Made by a program: the position numbers and the translations under genes
Notes under the pieces: generated by a model
Told to the model about the DNA's origin: nothing
The model's input: only the letters and a program-made list of their open reading frames with translations
The model's database searches: none
NCBI RefSeq assembly: GCF_005145025.1
Contig: NZ_CP039695.1
Coordinates: 2,103,501-2,167,500 of the forward strand
Direction of reading: 5' to 3'
DNA from: Novosphingobium sp. EMRT-2
Lineage (GTDB): Bacteria; Pseudomonadota; Alphaproteobacteria; Sphingomonadales; Sphingomonadaceae
DNA length: 64,000 nt
Shown: positions 9,146 through 18,186 of the stretch, in pieces
Layout of the letters: each line of letters begins with the position of its first letter
Position numbering within the stretch: position 1 is the first letter of the stretch

Positions 9146-10456
9146 TCAATCCTTCTGGCTAACATCGACCGATGCGCCGCTGCCGCCACCGTCGCCGGAG
9201 CGCAGCGTATGGGCGGCGACAGTCGCGCCGTGGGTCATGGTTTGGCGGCGCTTCATGGCGGTGGCCCAGGACGGCGGACCGCTGGACGCCTCCGGCGCGG
9301 GCGAAGCGCCGCCGCCCGAAATGGTGCCGCCCGTGGCGGTGACGGCGGCACGGCCGCCGGAGCGGTAGCTGTCCTTGAGCGAGGCAGCGGCTCGACGGAG
9401 GGGCGATGTGGCGGCACCCACAGCGGCCCGTCCGACGCCGGCCGCGCCGCCCGCTGCGGCGGCTGCGCCGGTCTTTCCGGCAGAGCCGAGCGCATAGGCG
9501 CTGTTTGCTGCGCCGGAGGTGAACGCCGCACCACGGGCCGCGCCGCCAACCGCACCGGCGACTGCGCCAGCGCCGAGGCGAGCGGCGGCAGCGCCGCCGA
9601 CCAGCGCGCCACCGGCGGCGAGCACGGTTCCGGCCGCGGCGCCAGCACCAAGCGCGGGACCGCCGGAGACGATGCCGTTGGCGATCGACGGGCCGAAGAT
9701 GCCAAGGCCGAGCAGGCAGAGTGAGGCAAGCGCGACCGCCATCGCGTCCTCGATGGTTGGCTGAGCGCCGCCGAAGCCGGCGCGGAACTCGTCGAACAGG
9801 GTGGAGCCGATGCCGACGATGACGGCGAGCACCAGCACCTTGACGCCCGACGAGATGACCAGCCCCAGCACGCGCTCGGCCATGAAGGCGGTCTTGCCGA
9901 ACAGGCCGAACGGGATCAGCACGAAGCCGGCCAGCGTCGCCAGCTTGAACTCGATCAGCGTGATGAAAAGCTGGATCGCCAGTATGAAGAAGGCGAGGAT
10001 GACCAGCACCCAGGCGAACAGCAGGCACGCGATCTGGATGAAATTCTCGAAGAAGGCGATCCAGCCCATTAGGTCGGAGATGGATTCGAGGATGGGCTGC
10101 CCGGCCTCAAGACCGACCTGAGCAACCCGGCCCGGCTGTAGCAGTTCGGCGGCCGTAAAGCCGGTGCCGGACGCTTTCAGGCCCAAGCCGGCGAAGCTCT
10201 CAAAGACGATCCGCGCCAGGCTGTTCCAGTTGCCGATGATGTAGGCGAAGACGCCGACGAACAGTGTCTTCTTGATGAGCCGCGCAAGGATGTCGTCGCC
10301 TTCGCCCCACGTCCAGAACAGCGCGGCGAGCGTCACGTCGATGACGATCAGCGTCGTGGCGATGAACGCCACTTCGCCGCCGAGCAGACCGAAACCGCTG
10401 TCGATGTAGCGGGTGAAGACATCCAGAAAGCGATCGACGACTCCAGTGCCGCCCAT
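9146..10456 (-). CDS. trbL: TrbL, VirB6-like polytopic membrane protein
   Basis: The 436-aa product starts MGGTGVVDRFLDVFTRYIDSG and has six or more hydrophobic segments in the first 270 residues, matching TrbL/VirB6, the inner-membrane channel component of conjugation systems. The C-terminal third is Ala/Gly-rich low-complexity sequence with repeated GAAAAG-type stretches, common in TrbL. The start at 10456 is chosen because it falls directly after the trbK stop (10458) and gives the family N terminus. Confidence 0.92.
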   Translation of the reverse strand: MGGTGVVDRFLDVFTRYIDSGFGLLGGEVAFIATTLIVIDVTLAALFWTWGEGDDILARLIKKTLFVGVFAYIIGNWNSLARIVFESFAGLGLKASGTGFTAAELLQPGRVAQVGLEAGQPILESISDLMGWIAFFENFIQIACLLFAWVLVILAFFILAIQLFITLIEFKLATLAGFVLIPFGLFGKTAFMAERVLGLVISSGVKVLVLAVIVGIGSTLFDEFRAGFGGAQPTIEDAMAVALASLCLLGLGIFGPSIANGIVSGGPALGAGAAAGTVLAAGGALVGGAAAARLGAGAVAGAVGGAARGAAFTSGAANSAYALGSAGKTGAAAAAGGAAGVGRAAVGAATSPLRRAAASLKDSYRSGGRAAVTATGGTISGGGASPAPEASSGPPSWATAMKRRQTMTHGATVAAHTLRSGDGGGSGASVDVSQKD

Positions 10457-10457
10457 G

Positions 10458-10760
10458 TCAGTTCTCCTGCGGGGTTGCCCCATCGGCGATGCGGGCGGCG
10501 GGACGCGCACCAGGCGCGAGGAAGCGGCGGCGGTTCTCTGCCCATGCGCGGAGGCAGGCGGGATCGCTCGCACCGGCCTGTCCGAGTGACTGGCAGCGAC
10601 GCAGTTCGATCAGCAGCGGGTCCGTCGCTGGAGTTTCAGCGACGGGCGCTGCCGCCTCGCGCATCGGTTCGGGCGCGCGCGCCAATTCGATCGCGGTCAT
10701 GGTGATTGCGATGGCGACGAACACGATGGCGCCGATCCGGGCGAGGAGCTTGCTGTCCAC
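10458..10760 (-). CDS. TrbK-alt, putative entry exclusion protein
   Basis: The 100-aa protein has one membrane helix (IGAIVFVAIAITMTAIEL, residues about 9-26), an Ala/Pro linker, and a small Cys-containing tail with RRCQSLGQAG, PAC and AWAENRRRFL. This matches the alternative TrbK type found between trbJ and trbL in Trb elements, where TrbK is thought to block redundant entry of the same element. Position in the operon supports the call. Exclusion activity is known for IncP TrbK but not shown for this subtype. Confidence 0.82.
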   Translation of the reverse strand: MDSKLLARIGAIVFVAIAITMTAIELARAPEPMREAAAPVAETPATDPLLIELRRCQSLGQAGASDPACLRAWAENRRRFLAPGARPAARIADGATPQEN

Positions 10761-10765
10761 GGGCG

Positions 10766-11524
10766 TTAGTCGCGGAACATGCGGGCATTTCCCGGCTGAT
10801 AGCCGGTGGATGGCGTCAGGAAGCGCCGACGCCGCTCACGCCCTTCTTCTTCCGCCGCCGCATGGCGAGCCGAATCCAACGCCTGCGCACGACCCTGCGC
10901 GGCGAGCAAAGCCGTGAGATCGGCGATCTGCTGCGATTGCAGCGCGAGAAGCTGGTTGCCAGCCTGCGCGGCCTGGAGCGCGCCGGTCGCGGACTGGCTG
11001 GACGAGACCAGACTGTCCATCGTCGTGCGTGCGCCGTCGATGTTGCCGACGACGCCGGCCTGAACGCGCAACGCATCCTCGAACGCGCCGACGCTATCCT
11101 CCCAGCGCGCATTGGCGTTGGCGACCATCTGCGCGTGGGTGCCGGTGAGCGCGGCACCTTTGTAGCGGCCGTTGAACGCCTGCTGGACGTTCTGCACGTC
11201 GTAGGCAATCCGCTGCGCCTCGCCGAGAAGCTGCTGGGTGCGCTGAACCTGTTGCTGCAACTGCTGGAGCGAGCTGAACGGGAGCGATGTGAGATTACGC
11301 GCCTCGTTGACGAGGCTCGTCGCCTGCTGCTGAATTTGCTGGATCTGGTTGTTGATCTGCTGGAGCGACCGGGCCGCCGTCAGCACGTTCTGCGCGTAGT
11401 TGGTCGGGTCGTAAACTATGCCGCTGAACTGGGCGTGAGCGGGCGTCGCGGCGGTGATGCCGATCATGCTCGACGCGGCGAGCGCAGCGGATAGCACGGC
11501 ACGGCACAGTAGGGAGGTTTTCAT
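10766..11524 (-). CDS. trbJ: TrbJ, VirB5-like pilus-associated protein
   Basis: The 252-aa product has a clear Sec signal peptide (ends THAHA-like at TPAHAQF, residues about 28-33). The mature part is highly helical and Gln-rich, with YDPTNYAQNVLTAARSLQQINNQIQQIQQQ, the usual TrbJ coiled coil. VirB5/TrbJ is exported and sits at the pilus tip or contributes to pilus assembly. The start at 11524 makes an ATGA overlap with the trbE stop and gives the complete signal peptide. Confidence 0.92.
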   Translation of the reverse strand: MKTSLLCRAVLSAALAASSMIGITAATPAHAQFSGIVYDPTNYAQNVLTAARSLQQINNQIQQIQQQATSLVNEARNLTSLPFSSLQQLQQQVQRTQQLLGEAQRIAYDVQNVQQAFNGRYKGAALTGTHAQMVANANARWEDSVGAFEDALRVQAGVVGNIDGARTTMDSLVSSSQSATGALQAAQAGNQLLALQSQQIADLTALLAAQGRAQALDSARHAAAEEEGRERRRRFLTPSTGYQPGNARMFRD

Positions 11525-14010
11525 GGGATCGTGTCCTTCAAGGCAAGGGGGAGCTGGCCGGCATCTTCCCGGCCTCCGGCCAGCGGATCGGGTTGGGGTG
11601 CGGGAAGAAGTTCGACCGCCCAGGCGCAACCGCGATGGCGCAGCCACTCGGATGCGAAGGCGGATGCGCCGTGCGCCTCCACCAGCTCAGCGATCTGGCG
11701 CTGATCGGTCTTGGAAGATGCGGCGGCGAAGGCCAGCGCGACCTCACCAAGCCCCAGCTCGAACAGGCGGTTGCCGCGCCGCGACTGGCAGTAGTAGTCG
11801 CGCTTGGGCGTCGCCCGGCTCAGGATTTCGATCTGGCGGGCGTTGAGCCCGAACCGCTCGTAGATCACCGCGATCTGCGGTTCGACCGCGCGTTCGTTCG
11901 GCAGGAATATCCGCGTCGGACAGCTCTCGACGATGGCGGGCGCGATCGTGCTGCCCTCGATCTGCGCGAGCGATTGCGTGGCGAAGATGACGCTGGCGTT
12001 CTTCTTACGCAGCGTCACCAGCCATTCCGAAAGCTGTTTGGCGAACGCGGGCGATCCCAGCGCCAGCCAGCCCTCGTCGATGATGATGAGCGTCGGGCTG
12101 CCGTCGAGCCGCCCTGCGATGCGGTGAAACAGATAGGAGAGCACGGCGGGGGCCGCGCCGCTTTCCATCAAGCCTTCGGTCTCGAACACCTGAACGGCAG
12201 TCTCGCCAAGCCGCTCGGTTTCGGCATCGAGCAGCCGGCCCCATGCGCCGCCGACACACCAGGGCGCGAGCGCCTGCTTGAGCTGCTGGCTCTGAAGCAA
12301 GACTGCAAGACCCGTCAGGGTGCGCTCCGCGATCGGCGCGGTGGCGAGCGAGGTCAGCGCCGACCAGATATGCTCCTTGGCCTGCGGATCGACGGTCACA
12401 TTCTCGGATGTGAGGATGGCCGCCAACCATTCGGCGGCCCAGGCGCGTTCTTCGGGCAAGTCGATATGGGCGAGCGGCTGGAGCTGAACGCCGTCGCCGG
12501 CCTCGTCCGCGAGCATCCCGCCGAGATCCTGCCAGTCGCCGCCCATGCCGACCGCGGCGGCACGGATGCTTCCGCCGAAATCAAAGGCGAAGACCTGTGC
12601 CTTCTCGTAGCGGCGGAACTGCATCGCCATCAGCGCGAGCAACACCGATTTGCCGGAGCCGGTCGGCCCAACGACAGTCATGTGGCCGACATCGCCGACG
12701 TGAAGGGAAAACCGGAACGGGGTCGAGCCTTCGGTTCTTGCGTAGAGCAAGGGGGCTGCACCGAAATGCTCGTCCCGTTCCGGCCCCGCCCATACCGCTG
12801 ACAGGGGGATCAGGTGGGCGAGATTGATGGTGGAGATCGGGGGCTGGCGGACGTTGGCATAGGTGTGGCCGGGAAGGCTTCCCAACCATGCCTCGATCGC
12901 GTTCATGCCCTCGGGAATGACGGTGAAATCGCGGCCCTGGATGACCTTCTCGACCAGCCGCAGCTTTTCGGCGGCTACGGCGGGATCGCGGTCCCACACC
13001 GTTACGCTGGCGGTGACATAGGCCATGCCGGCGTAGTCGGCTCCCAGCTCCTGCAAGGCGGTGTCGGCGTCGGCCGCTTTGTTCGAGGCGTCGCTGTCGA
13101 GCAGCGTCGATGCCTCGTTGGTCATTACTTCCTTGAGGATCGCGGCGACGCTCTTGCGCTTGGCGAACCACTGGCGGCGGATGCGGGTCAGCAGCTTGGT
13201 CGCGTCGGTCTTGTCGAGCATGATCGCGCGGGTCGACCAGCGATACTCGAAGGCGAGCCGGTTCAGCTCGTCAAGCAGGCCGGGGAATGTGACGCTCGGG
13301 AATCCCGTGATCGTCAGCGTCCGTAGATGATGGTCGCCCAGGCGCGGCTCCAGCCCGCCGGTCAGCGGCTCGTCGGCCAGTAGTGCGTCGAGGTGCATCG
13401 GCGTCTCAGGCACGCGCACTCGTTGGCGTCGCGTCGAAATTGTCGAATGGAGGTAAGTCAGCGTCTCGGCGTCATCGAGCCAGCGGACCTCGGGCACGAA
13501 ACCTTCGACAAGATTGAGCACGCGGTCGCTGCGATCGGTGAAGCCCTTGAGCAACTCCCACGGATCGACGCCGGCTGTGGACCGGCCCTCGTAGAGCCAA
13601 CTTTCGGCCCGCGCGGCTTCCTCGGCGGGCGGCATCCACAAGAGCGTCAGATAATAGGCGCTCTCGAAATGCGCGCCTTCCTCGCGGAATTGTTCACGCC
13701 GTTCCATATCGACCAGCGCCGACACGGGATCGGGGAAATCATCCTCGGGATAGTCGAGCGCGGGTGTCCGCTGCGCTTCTACGAAGATCGCCCAGCCCGA
13801 ACCAAGCCGGCGAAGCGAATTGTTGAGCCGCGAGGTGGTCGCCACCAGCTCGGCCGGCGTGGCGCTGTCCAGATCAGGGCCGCGGAACCGGGCGGTGCGC
13901 TGGAATGAGCCGTCCTTGTTGAGCACGACGCCTTCCCCGACCAGCGCGGCCCAGGGCAGGAAGTCGGCGAGATGCGCCGCCTTGTTGCGGTATTCGCTGA
14001 GGCTCATCAT
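11521..14010 (-). CDS. trbE: TrbE, VirB4-like conjugal transfer ATPase
   Basis: The 829-aa product is the largest Trb protein. The N-terminal CagE/TrbE/VirB domain begins MMSLSEYRNKAAHLADFLPW. The ATPase core carries Walker A GPTGSGKS near residue 450 and Walker B LIIIDEGWLAL near 642. VirB4 ATPases power pilus assembly and substrate transfer from the cytoplasmic side of the inner membrane. Both ends overlap neighbours by 4 bases (trbD upstream, trbJ downstream). Confidence 0.95.
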   Translation of the reverse strand: MMSLSEYRNKAAHLADFLPWAALVGEGVVLNKDGSFQRTARFRGPDLDSATPAELVATTSRLNNSLRRLGSGWAIFVEAQRTPALDYPEDDFPDPVSALVDMERREQFREEGAHFESAYYLTLLWMPPAEEAARAESWLYEGRSTAGVDPWELLKGFTDRSDRVLNLVEGFVPEVRWLDDAETLTYLHSTISTRRQRVRVPETPMHLDALLADEPLTGGLEPRLGDHHLRTLTITGFPSVTFPGLLDELNRLAFEYRWSTRAIMLDKTDATKLLTRIRRQWFAKRKSVAAILKEVMTNEASTLLDSDASNKAADADTALQELGADYAGMAYVTASVTVWDRDPAVAAEKLRLVEKVIQGRDFTVIPEGMNAIEAWLGSLPGHTYANVRQPPISTINLAHLIPLSAVWAGPERDEHFGAAPLLYARTEGSTPFRFSLHVGDVGHMTVVGPTGSGKSVLLALMAMQFRRYEKAQVFAFDFGGSIRAAAVGMGGDWQDLGGMLADEAGDGVQLQPLAHIDLPEERAWAAEWLAAILTSENVTVDPQAKEHIWSALTSLATAPIAERTLTGLAVLLQSQQLKQALAPWCVGGAWGRLLDAETERLGETAVQVFETEGLMESGAAPAVLSYLFHRIAGRLDGSPTLIIIDEGWLALGSPAFAKQLSEWLVTLRKKNASVIFATQSLAQIEGSTIAPAIVESCPTRIFLPNERAVEPQIAVIYERFGLNARQIEILSRATPKRDYYCQSRRGNRLFELGLGEVALAFAAASSKTDQRQIAELVEAHGASAFASEWLRHRGCAWAVELLPAPQPDPLAGGREDAGQLPLALKDTIP

Positions 14011-14276
14011 GGCTGCATCCAGCTCGGGTAACGGAGGTGGCGGCGGGCCACGTCCACGAATTGCGGATCACGGCGGGCGGCCCAGACGGACAGCGCATGG
14101 CCAATGGCCCAGATGACCAGCCCGGCGATCCAGAGGCGCAGGCCGAGGCCGATCGCGCCCGCCAGCGTCCCGTTGACGATGGCGAGCGCGCGCGGAGCGC
14201 CGCCGAGCAATATCGGCTCGGTCAGCGCCCGGTGGACGGGGGCATAGAAGCCCGCGATCGGCTCGGCGCTCTCCAT
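14007..14276 (-). CDS. trbD: TrbD, VirB3-like membrane protein
   Basis: The 89-aa product starts MESAEPIAGFYAPVHRALTEPILLGG and has two adjacent hydrophobic segments (residues about 28-43 and 46-62), the VirB3/TrbD pattern. The protein anchors the VirB4/TrbE ATPase to the membrane. The start at 14276 is fixed by its ATGA overlap with the trbC stop, and the end overlaps the trbE start. Confidence 0.92.
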   Translation of the reverse strand: MESAEPIAGFYAPVHRALTEPILLGGAPRALAIVNGTLAGAIGLGLRLWIAGLVIWAIGHALSVWAARRDPQFVDVARRHLRYPSWMQP

Positions 14277-14608
14277 CAGACCAGCGCCCCGCCGCCGAAG
14301 CTGAAGAACGACAGGAAGAAGGAGCTGGCCGCGAACGCGATCGACAGACCAAAAACGATCTGGATCAGACGGCGGAAGCCGCCGCTCGTATCGCCGAACG
14401 CCAGGGTCAGGCCGGTCACGATGATGATGATGACCGCGACGATTTTTGCCACCGGCCCCTCGATGGATTCGAGGATGCTTTGCAGGGGGGCTTCCCACGG
14501 CATCGACGAACCGCCCGCGTGAGCCGGAACGGAAATGCTCAGCGCGATCACGCTGGCGGTGGTTGCAAGCATGGCGCGGCGTGCGCCATGCCGAAGGGCA
14601 TGGATCAT
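14276..14608 (-). CDS. trbC: TrbC, VirB2-like conjugative pilin
   Basis: The 110-aa product has a long N-terminal leader ending near AHAGG (residues about 28-32), then two hydrophobic helices (VAKIVAVIIIIVTGLTLAFG and IQIVFGLSIAFAASSFFL), the layout of VirB2/TrbC prepilins. In IncP elements the TraF peptidase cyclises the TrbC pilin, and a traF gene is present here at 21467-22024. It is translationally coupled to trbB and trbD. Confidence 0.9.
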   Translation of the reverse strand: MIHALRHGARRAMLATTASVIALSISVPAHAGGSSMPWEAPLQSILESIEGPVAKIVAVIIIIVTGLTLAFGDTSGGFRRLIQIVFGLSIAFAASSFFLSFFSFGGGALV

Positions 14609-15591
14609 GGCAGGTCTCCGGGTTGGGGGGTGGTCAGCGGCGTGAGGCGGTAGTCGCCGGTGGCGGGATCGAGTCCCTCGACGCGGGCCAGCTCGGCAAG
14701 GCGGCGGCCGTGTCCGTCGCGGACCAGGACGGCGATGATGTCGATAGTCTCGGCCAGCAGTGCGCGCGGGACCGTCACAACGGCCTCTTGAATGAGCTGC
14801 TCCATGCGGCGTAGCGCGCCGAGTGCGGTTCCGGCGTGGATCGTGCCGATCCCACCGGGATGTCCGGTGCCCCAGGCTTTGAGAAGGTCGAGCGCCTCTG
14901 CGCCGCGCACCTCGCCGATGGGGATGCGATCAGGACGCAACCGCAGCGAGGACCGGACAAGATCAGACAGCGAAACGACGCCATCCTTGGTCCGCATGGC
15001 GACGAGGTTGGGCGCGGAGCATTGCAGTTCGCGCGTGTCCTCGATCAGGACGATGCGGTCGGTCGTCTTGGCGACTTCGGCCAAAAGCGCATTGACGAGC
15101 GTGGTCTTTCCACTGCCGGTCCCGCCAGCGACGAGGATGTTGGCGCGGGCTTCGACACCCTGACGCAGCGCGATCGCCGCATCCGGTCGCATGATGCCCG
15201 CCGCTGCATAGTGATCGAGCGTGAAGACGGCGACGGCGGGCTTACGGATGGCGAAGGCCGGCGCGGTGACGACAGGCGGCAGCAGCCCCTCGAACCGCTC
15301 GCCCCCTTCGGGCAACTCAGCCGAAACGCGCGGAGATCGGGCATGAACCTCGACGCCGACGTGGTGCGCGACTAGGCGGACGATGCGCTCGCCGTCTGCC
15401 GCAGTCAGCGACAATCCGGTGTCGCTGATCCCTTCGCCGAGCCGATCGAGCCACAGCCGACCATCGGGGTTCAGCATCACTTCGATGACGGCAGGGTCGT
15501 CCAGCCACGCGGCGATTGATGATCCGAGAGCTGTGCGCAGCATTCGCGCACCGCGTGATCTCGCCTCGGATTGGGTTGGCTGGACGGTCAA
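14605..15591 (-). CDS. trbB: TrbB, VirB11-like transfer ATPase
   Basis: The 328-aa product has a VirB11/GspE ATPase fold, with N-terminal domain [21 protein letters not shown], Walker A GGTGSGKT near residue 155, an Asp box [10 protein letters not shown], and a His box [14 protein letters not shown]. It is the traffic ATPase at the base of the secretion channel. It is the first gene of the trb operon; 170 bp separate it from the CopG-like gene, so the operon's own promoter may be there. Confidence 0.94.
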   Translation of the reverse strand: MTVQPTQSEARSRGARMLRTALGSSIAAWLDDPAVIEVMLNPDGRLWLDRLGEGISDTGLSLTAADGERIVRLVAHHVGVEVHARSPRVSAELPEGGERFEGLLPPVVTAPAFAIRKPAVAVFTLDHYAAAGIMRPDAAIALRQGVEARANILVAGGTGSGKTTLVNALLAEVAKTTDRIVLIEDTRELQCSAPNLVAMRTKDGVVSLSDLVRSSLRLRPDRIPIGEVRGAEALDLLKAWGTGHPGGIGTIHAGTALGALRRMEQLIQEAVVTVPRALLAETIDIIAVLVRDGHGRRLAELARVEGLDPATGDYRLTPLTTPQPGDLP

Positions 15592-15761
15592 GACATGGCC
15601 CCTGCAATGGACCGGGCGAACCGCCGCCCGGCGTCAGGAGCACATCAAGAGAGCCAGAAAATCGGCTTCTGCAATAGTTCGTTAGAGGCGTAGTAGAGGC
15701 GGCGGCACATACTTACCGAGTGCGGATCACATCCTCGGCCGAACCGACGATCTCGGGAAGT

Positions 15762-16190
15762 TTATTCCGAATCGCTCGGCGTTTTGGGCCATACATCTTC
15801 GGGGATTTCGTCGAGCACGCTCTTGCCGCTGGCGAAGCGCCGGCCGAGCGTTTCGATGAAGCCTTCGTAGCGTTTGCGCCCCTTCACTTGGGCGGCCGCC
15901 TGATCCTCGTCCGGCAGCGGTGGGGTCACGGACAGCCAGAAGCGGACGAACAGCGCCAGCGCCTCAGTCGAAAGGCCCGTATTACGCTCAAGCCGCTGCA
16001 CCTGACGCGACAGTCGGTCGAGGCGACGGGCGAACGCTGCCTCCATCCGGTCGGCGCCGTCGGGCGACAGGTAGGACGCCACCGCCGCCTCTACGATCGC
16101 CGAGCGTGAGATGCGACGCCGTATCGCCAGCTCGTCAACCTGCTTGGCGAGCGCGGGCGGGAAATAGACGTTGAGACGGGTCCGCATCAC
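15762..16190 (-). CDS. CopG/ribbon-helix-helix-like protein next to traG
   Basis: The 142-aa product starts MMRTRLNVYFPPALAKQVDELAIRRRISRSAIVEAAVASYL, a ribbon-helix-helix fold (strand, helix, turn, helix). A longer helical C-terminal half follows with VRFWLSVTPPLPDEDQ and RFASGKSVLDEIPED. Such proteins lie between traG and trbB in many Trb elements and may regulate the trb operon or assist the relaxosome. The function here is not established. It ends 7 bp after traG in the same direction. Confidence 0.87.
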   Translation of the reverse strand: MMRTRLNVYFPPALAKQVDELAIRRRISRSAIVEAAVASYLSPDGADRMEAAFARRLDRLSRQVQRLERNTGLSTEALALFVRFWLSVTPPLPDEDQAAAQVKGRKRYEGFIETLGRRFASGKSVLDEIPEDVWPKTPSDSE

Positions 16191-16196
16191 AGCCTC

Positions 16197-18170
16197 CTAC
16201 AGTTCAATGCCGTCGCCGGGGTCGAGTGACGCCTGCCGCGCGATCCCCTGCATTCGGCGGCGCACGGCGGCCTGCCGCGCCGCATCGTCCTGATCGTCTT
16301 CGACGATCGAAAACTCCTGCGCCGGTGGCGGCGATGTTTCGGGCACAATGGCAACATGCTCAGGCAGCTCCGGTTCGCGGCGCAGCCCACCGTTGGCGGC
16401 ATCCTCGGCCTCGCGAACTATTCGCGCGATGTGGCTGGGATCGGCCGCCGCCTGCCGCCCTGTCCAATCGTCGGGACGGATCTCGGCAGCGATCGATGTG
16501 GGCGGCGGCGCGATCCGCTCTGACAAGCGGCTGTCCTGGAAATAGCGCGCCTTCTTCGCCCGGATCGGATGCACGCCCGCCACCATGACGATCTCGTCGT
16601 CGGGCGGGAGCTGCATCACCTCGCCCGGCGTGAGGAGCTGGCGGGCGGTCTCGGACCGTGACACCATCAGATGACCCAGCCACGGCGACAGCCGGTGCCC
16701 GGCATAGTTCTTCATCGCCCGCATCTCGGTCGCGGTGCCGAGCGCATCGGACACGCGCTTGGCGGTGCGCTCGTCGTTTGTGGCGAAGCTGACACGGACA
16801 TGGCAGTTGTCGAGGATCGCGTTGTTCGGGCCGTAAGCCTTCTCGATTTGGTTCAATGACTGCGCGATCAGAAACGCCTTGAGGCCGTAGCCCGCCATGA
16901 ACGCCAGGGCGGACTCGAAGAAATCGAGCCGGCCAAGTGCGGGGAACTCATCGAGCATTAAGAGCACGCGATGGCGGTTGCCCTTCGGTGTCAGTTCCTC
17001 GGTCAGTCGGCGCCCGATCTGGTTGAGGATGAGGCGGATCAGCGGCTTGGTGCGCGAGATGTCGCTGGGCGGCACGACCAGATAGAGCGTGGCCGGCCGA
17101 TCGTCCTCCACTAGATCCGATATGCGCCACTGGCACGCCCGCGTGACCTGCGCGACCACGGGATCACGATAGAGGCCGAGGAACGACATGGCGGTCGAGA
17201 GCACACCCGAGCGTTCGTTGTCCGACTTGTTCAGCAGCTCGCGCGCGGCCGAAGCGACGACGGGATGCACGCCGGCTTCGCCCAAATGCGGCGTCGCCAT
17301 CATCGCCGCCAGGGTCTGCTCGATCGTGCGCGCCGGGTCCGACAAAAATCCGGCGACGCCGGCCAAGGTTTTGTCGGTCTCCGCATAGAGGACGTGGAGG
17401 ATGGCGCCGACGAGCAGCGAGTGGGAGGTTTTCTCCCAATGGTTCCGACGCTCCAGCGAGCCTTCCGGGTCCACCAGCACGTCGGCGACGTTCTGCACGT
17501 CGCGCACTTCCCACTGGCCGCGCCGCACTTCCAGCAACGGGTTATATGCGGCCGACTGCGCATTGGTCGGATCGAACAGCAGCACGCGGCCGTGCCGAGA
17601 CCGGAAGCCGGCTGTCAGGGTCCAGTTCTCGCCCTTGATGTCGTGGACGATCGCCGATGCCGGCCAGGTCAGCAATGACGGCACGACCAGGCCGACGCCC
17701 TTGCCGCTGCGTGTCGGCGCGAAGCACAGCACATGCTCGGGGCCGTCGTGGCGCAGATAGTCGCGGGCGAGCTTGCCGAGCATGACGCCGTTTGGCCCGA
17801 GCAGCCCGGCGGCGCGCACCTCCCGCACACTCGCCCAGCGCGCCGAGCCATAGGTCTCGGCGTTCTTCAGTTCGCGCGCTCGCCACACCGACATGCCGAT
17901 CGCGACGACGATCGCGGCAAACCCGCCCGAGACGGCGATGAACGCGCCGGTCTGGAATATCTGCGGCGCATAGGCGTCGAACGAGAACCACCACCAGAAG
18001 AAGGCCGGCGGCGGATAGATCGGCCAGTCGAACGCCACGAACCACGGCGGACCAAGCTCGGCCTGATAGGCGAGCGCCGCCGCGGTCCATTGGGTCGCGC
18101 CCCACACGCCGACCAACACGATCAGGAACACCGTGATGACCTGGCCCCATAATATCTTCGTCGCGGACAT
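16197..18170 (-). CDS. traG: TraG, VirD4-like type IV coupling protein
   Basis: The 657-aa product has N-terminal membrane helices (first 110 residues), Walker A APTRSGKG near residue 150, Walker B LMLDEFPALG near 403, and the TraG motif SLNQIEKAYGPNNAILDNCHVRVSF. The coupling protein recruits the relaxase-DNA complex to the Trb channel and pumps DNA. It lies between the relaxase gene and the CopG-like gene on the same strand, 16 bp and 6 bp apart, consistent with one operon. Confidence 0.95.
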   Translation of the reverse strand: MSATKILWGQVITVFLIVLVGVWGATQWTAAALAYQAELGPPWFVAFDWPIYPPPAFFWWWFSFDAYAPQIFQTGAFIAVSGGFAAIVVAIGMSVWRARELKNAETYGSARWASVREVRAAGLLGPNGVMLGKLARDYLRHDGPEHVLCFAPTRSGKGVGLVVPSLLTWPASAIVHDIKGENWTLTAGFRSRHGRVLLFDPTNAQSAAYNPLLEVRRGQWEVRDVQNVADVLVDPEGSLERRNHWEKTSHSLLVGAILHVLYAETDKTLAGVAGFLSDPARTIEQTLAAMMATPHLGEAGVHPVVASAARELLNKSDNERSGVLSTAMSFLGLYRDPVVAQVTRACQWRISDLVEDDRPATLYLVVPPSDISRTKPLIRLILNQIGRRLTEELTPKGNRHRVLLMLDEFPALGRLDFFESALAFMAGYGLKAFLIAQSLNQIEKAYGPNNAILDNCHVRVSFATNDERTAKRVSDALGTATEMRAMKNYAGHRLSPWLGHLMVSRSETARQLLTPGEVMQLPPDDEIVMVAGVHPIRAKKARYFQDSRLSERIAPPPTSIAAEIRPDDWTGRQAAADPSHIARIVREAEDAANGGLRREPELPEHVAIVPETSPPPAQEFSIVEDDQDDAARQAAVRRRMQGIARQASLDPGDGIEL

Positions 18171-18186
18171 GGCTTTTCTCCTTCAG

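Noticed and set aside
15592..15761. CATCCTC in the gap before trbB as an oriT nick site
   Set aside because: It lacks the G of the nick motif and a flanking inverted repeat; the gap at 19945-20182 fits better.
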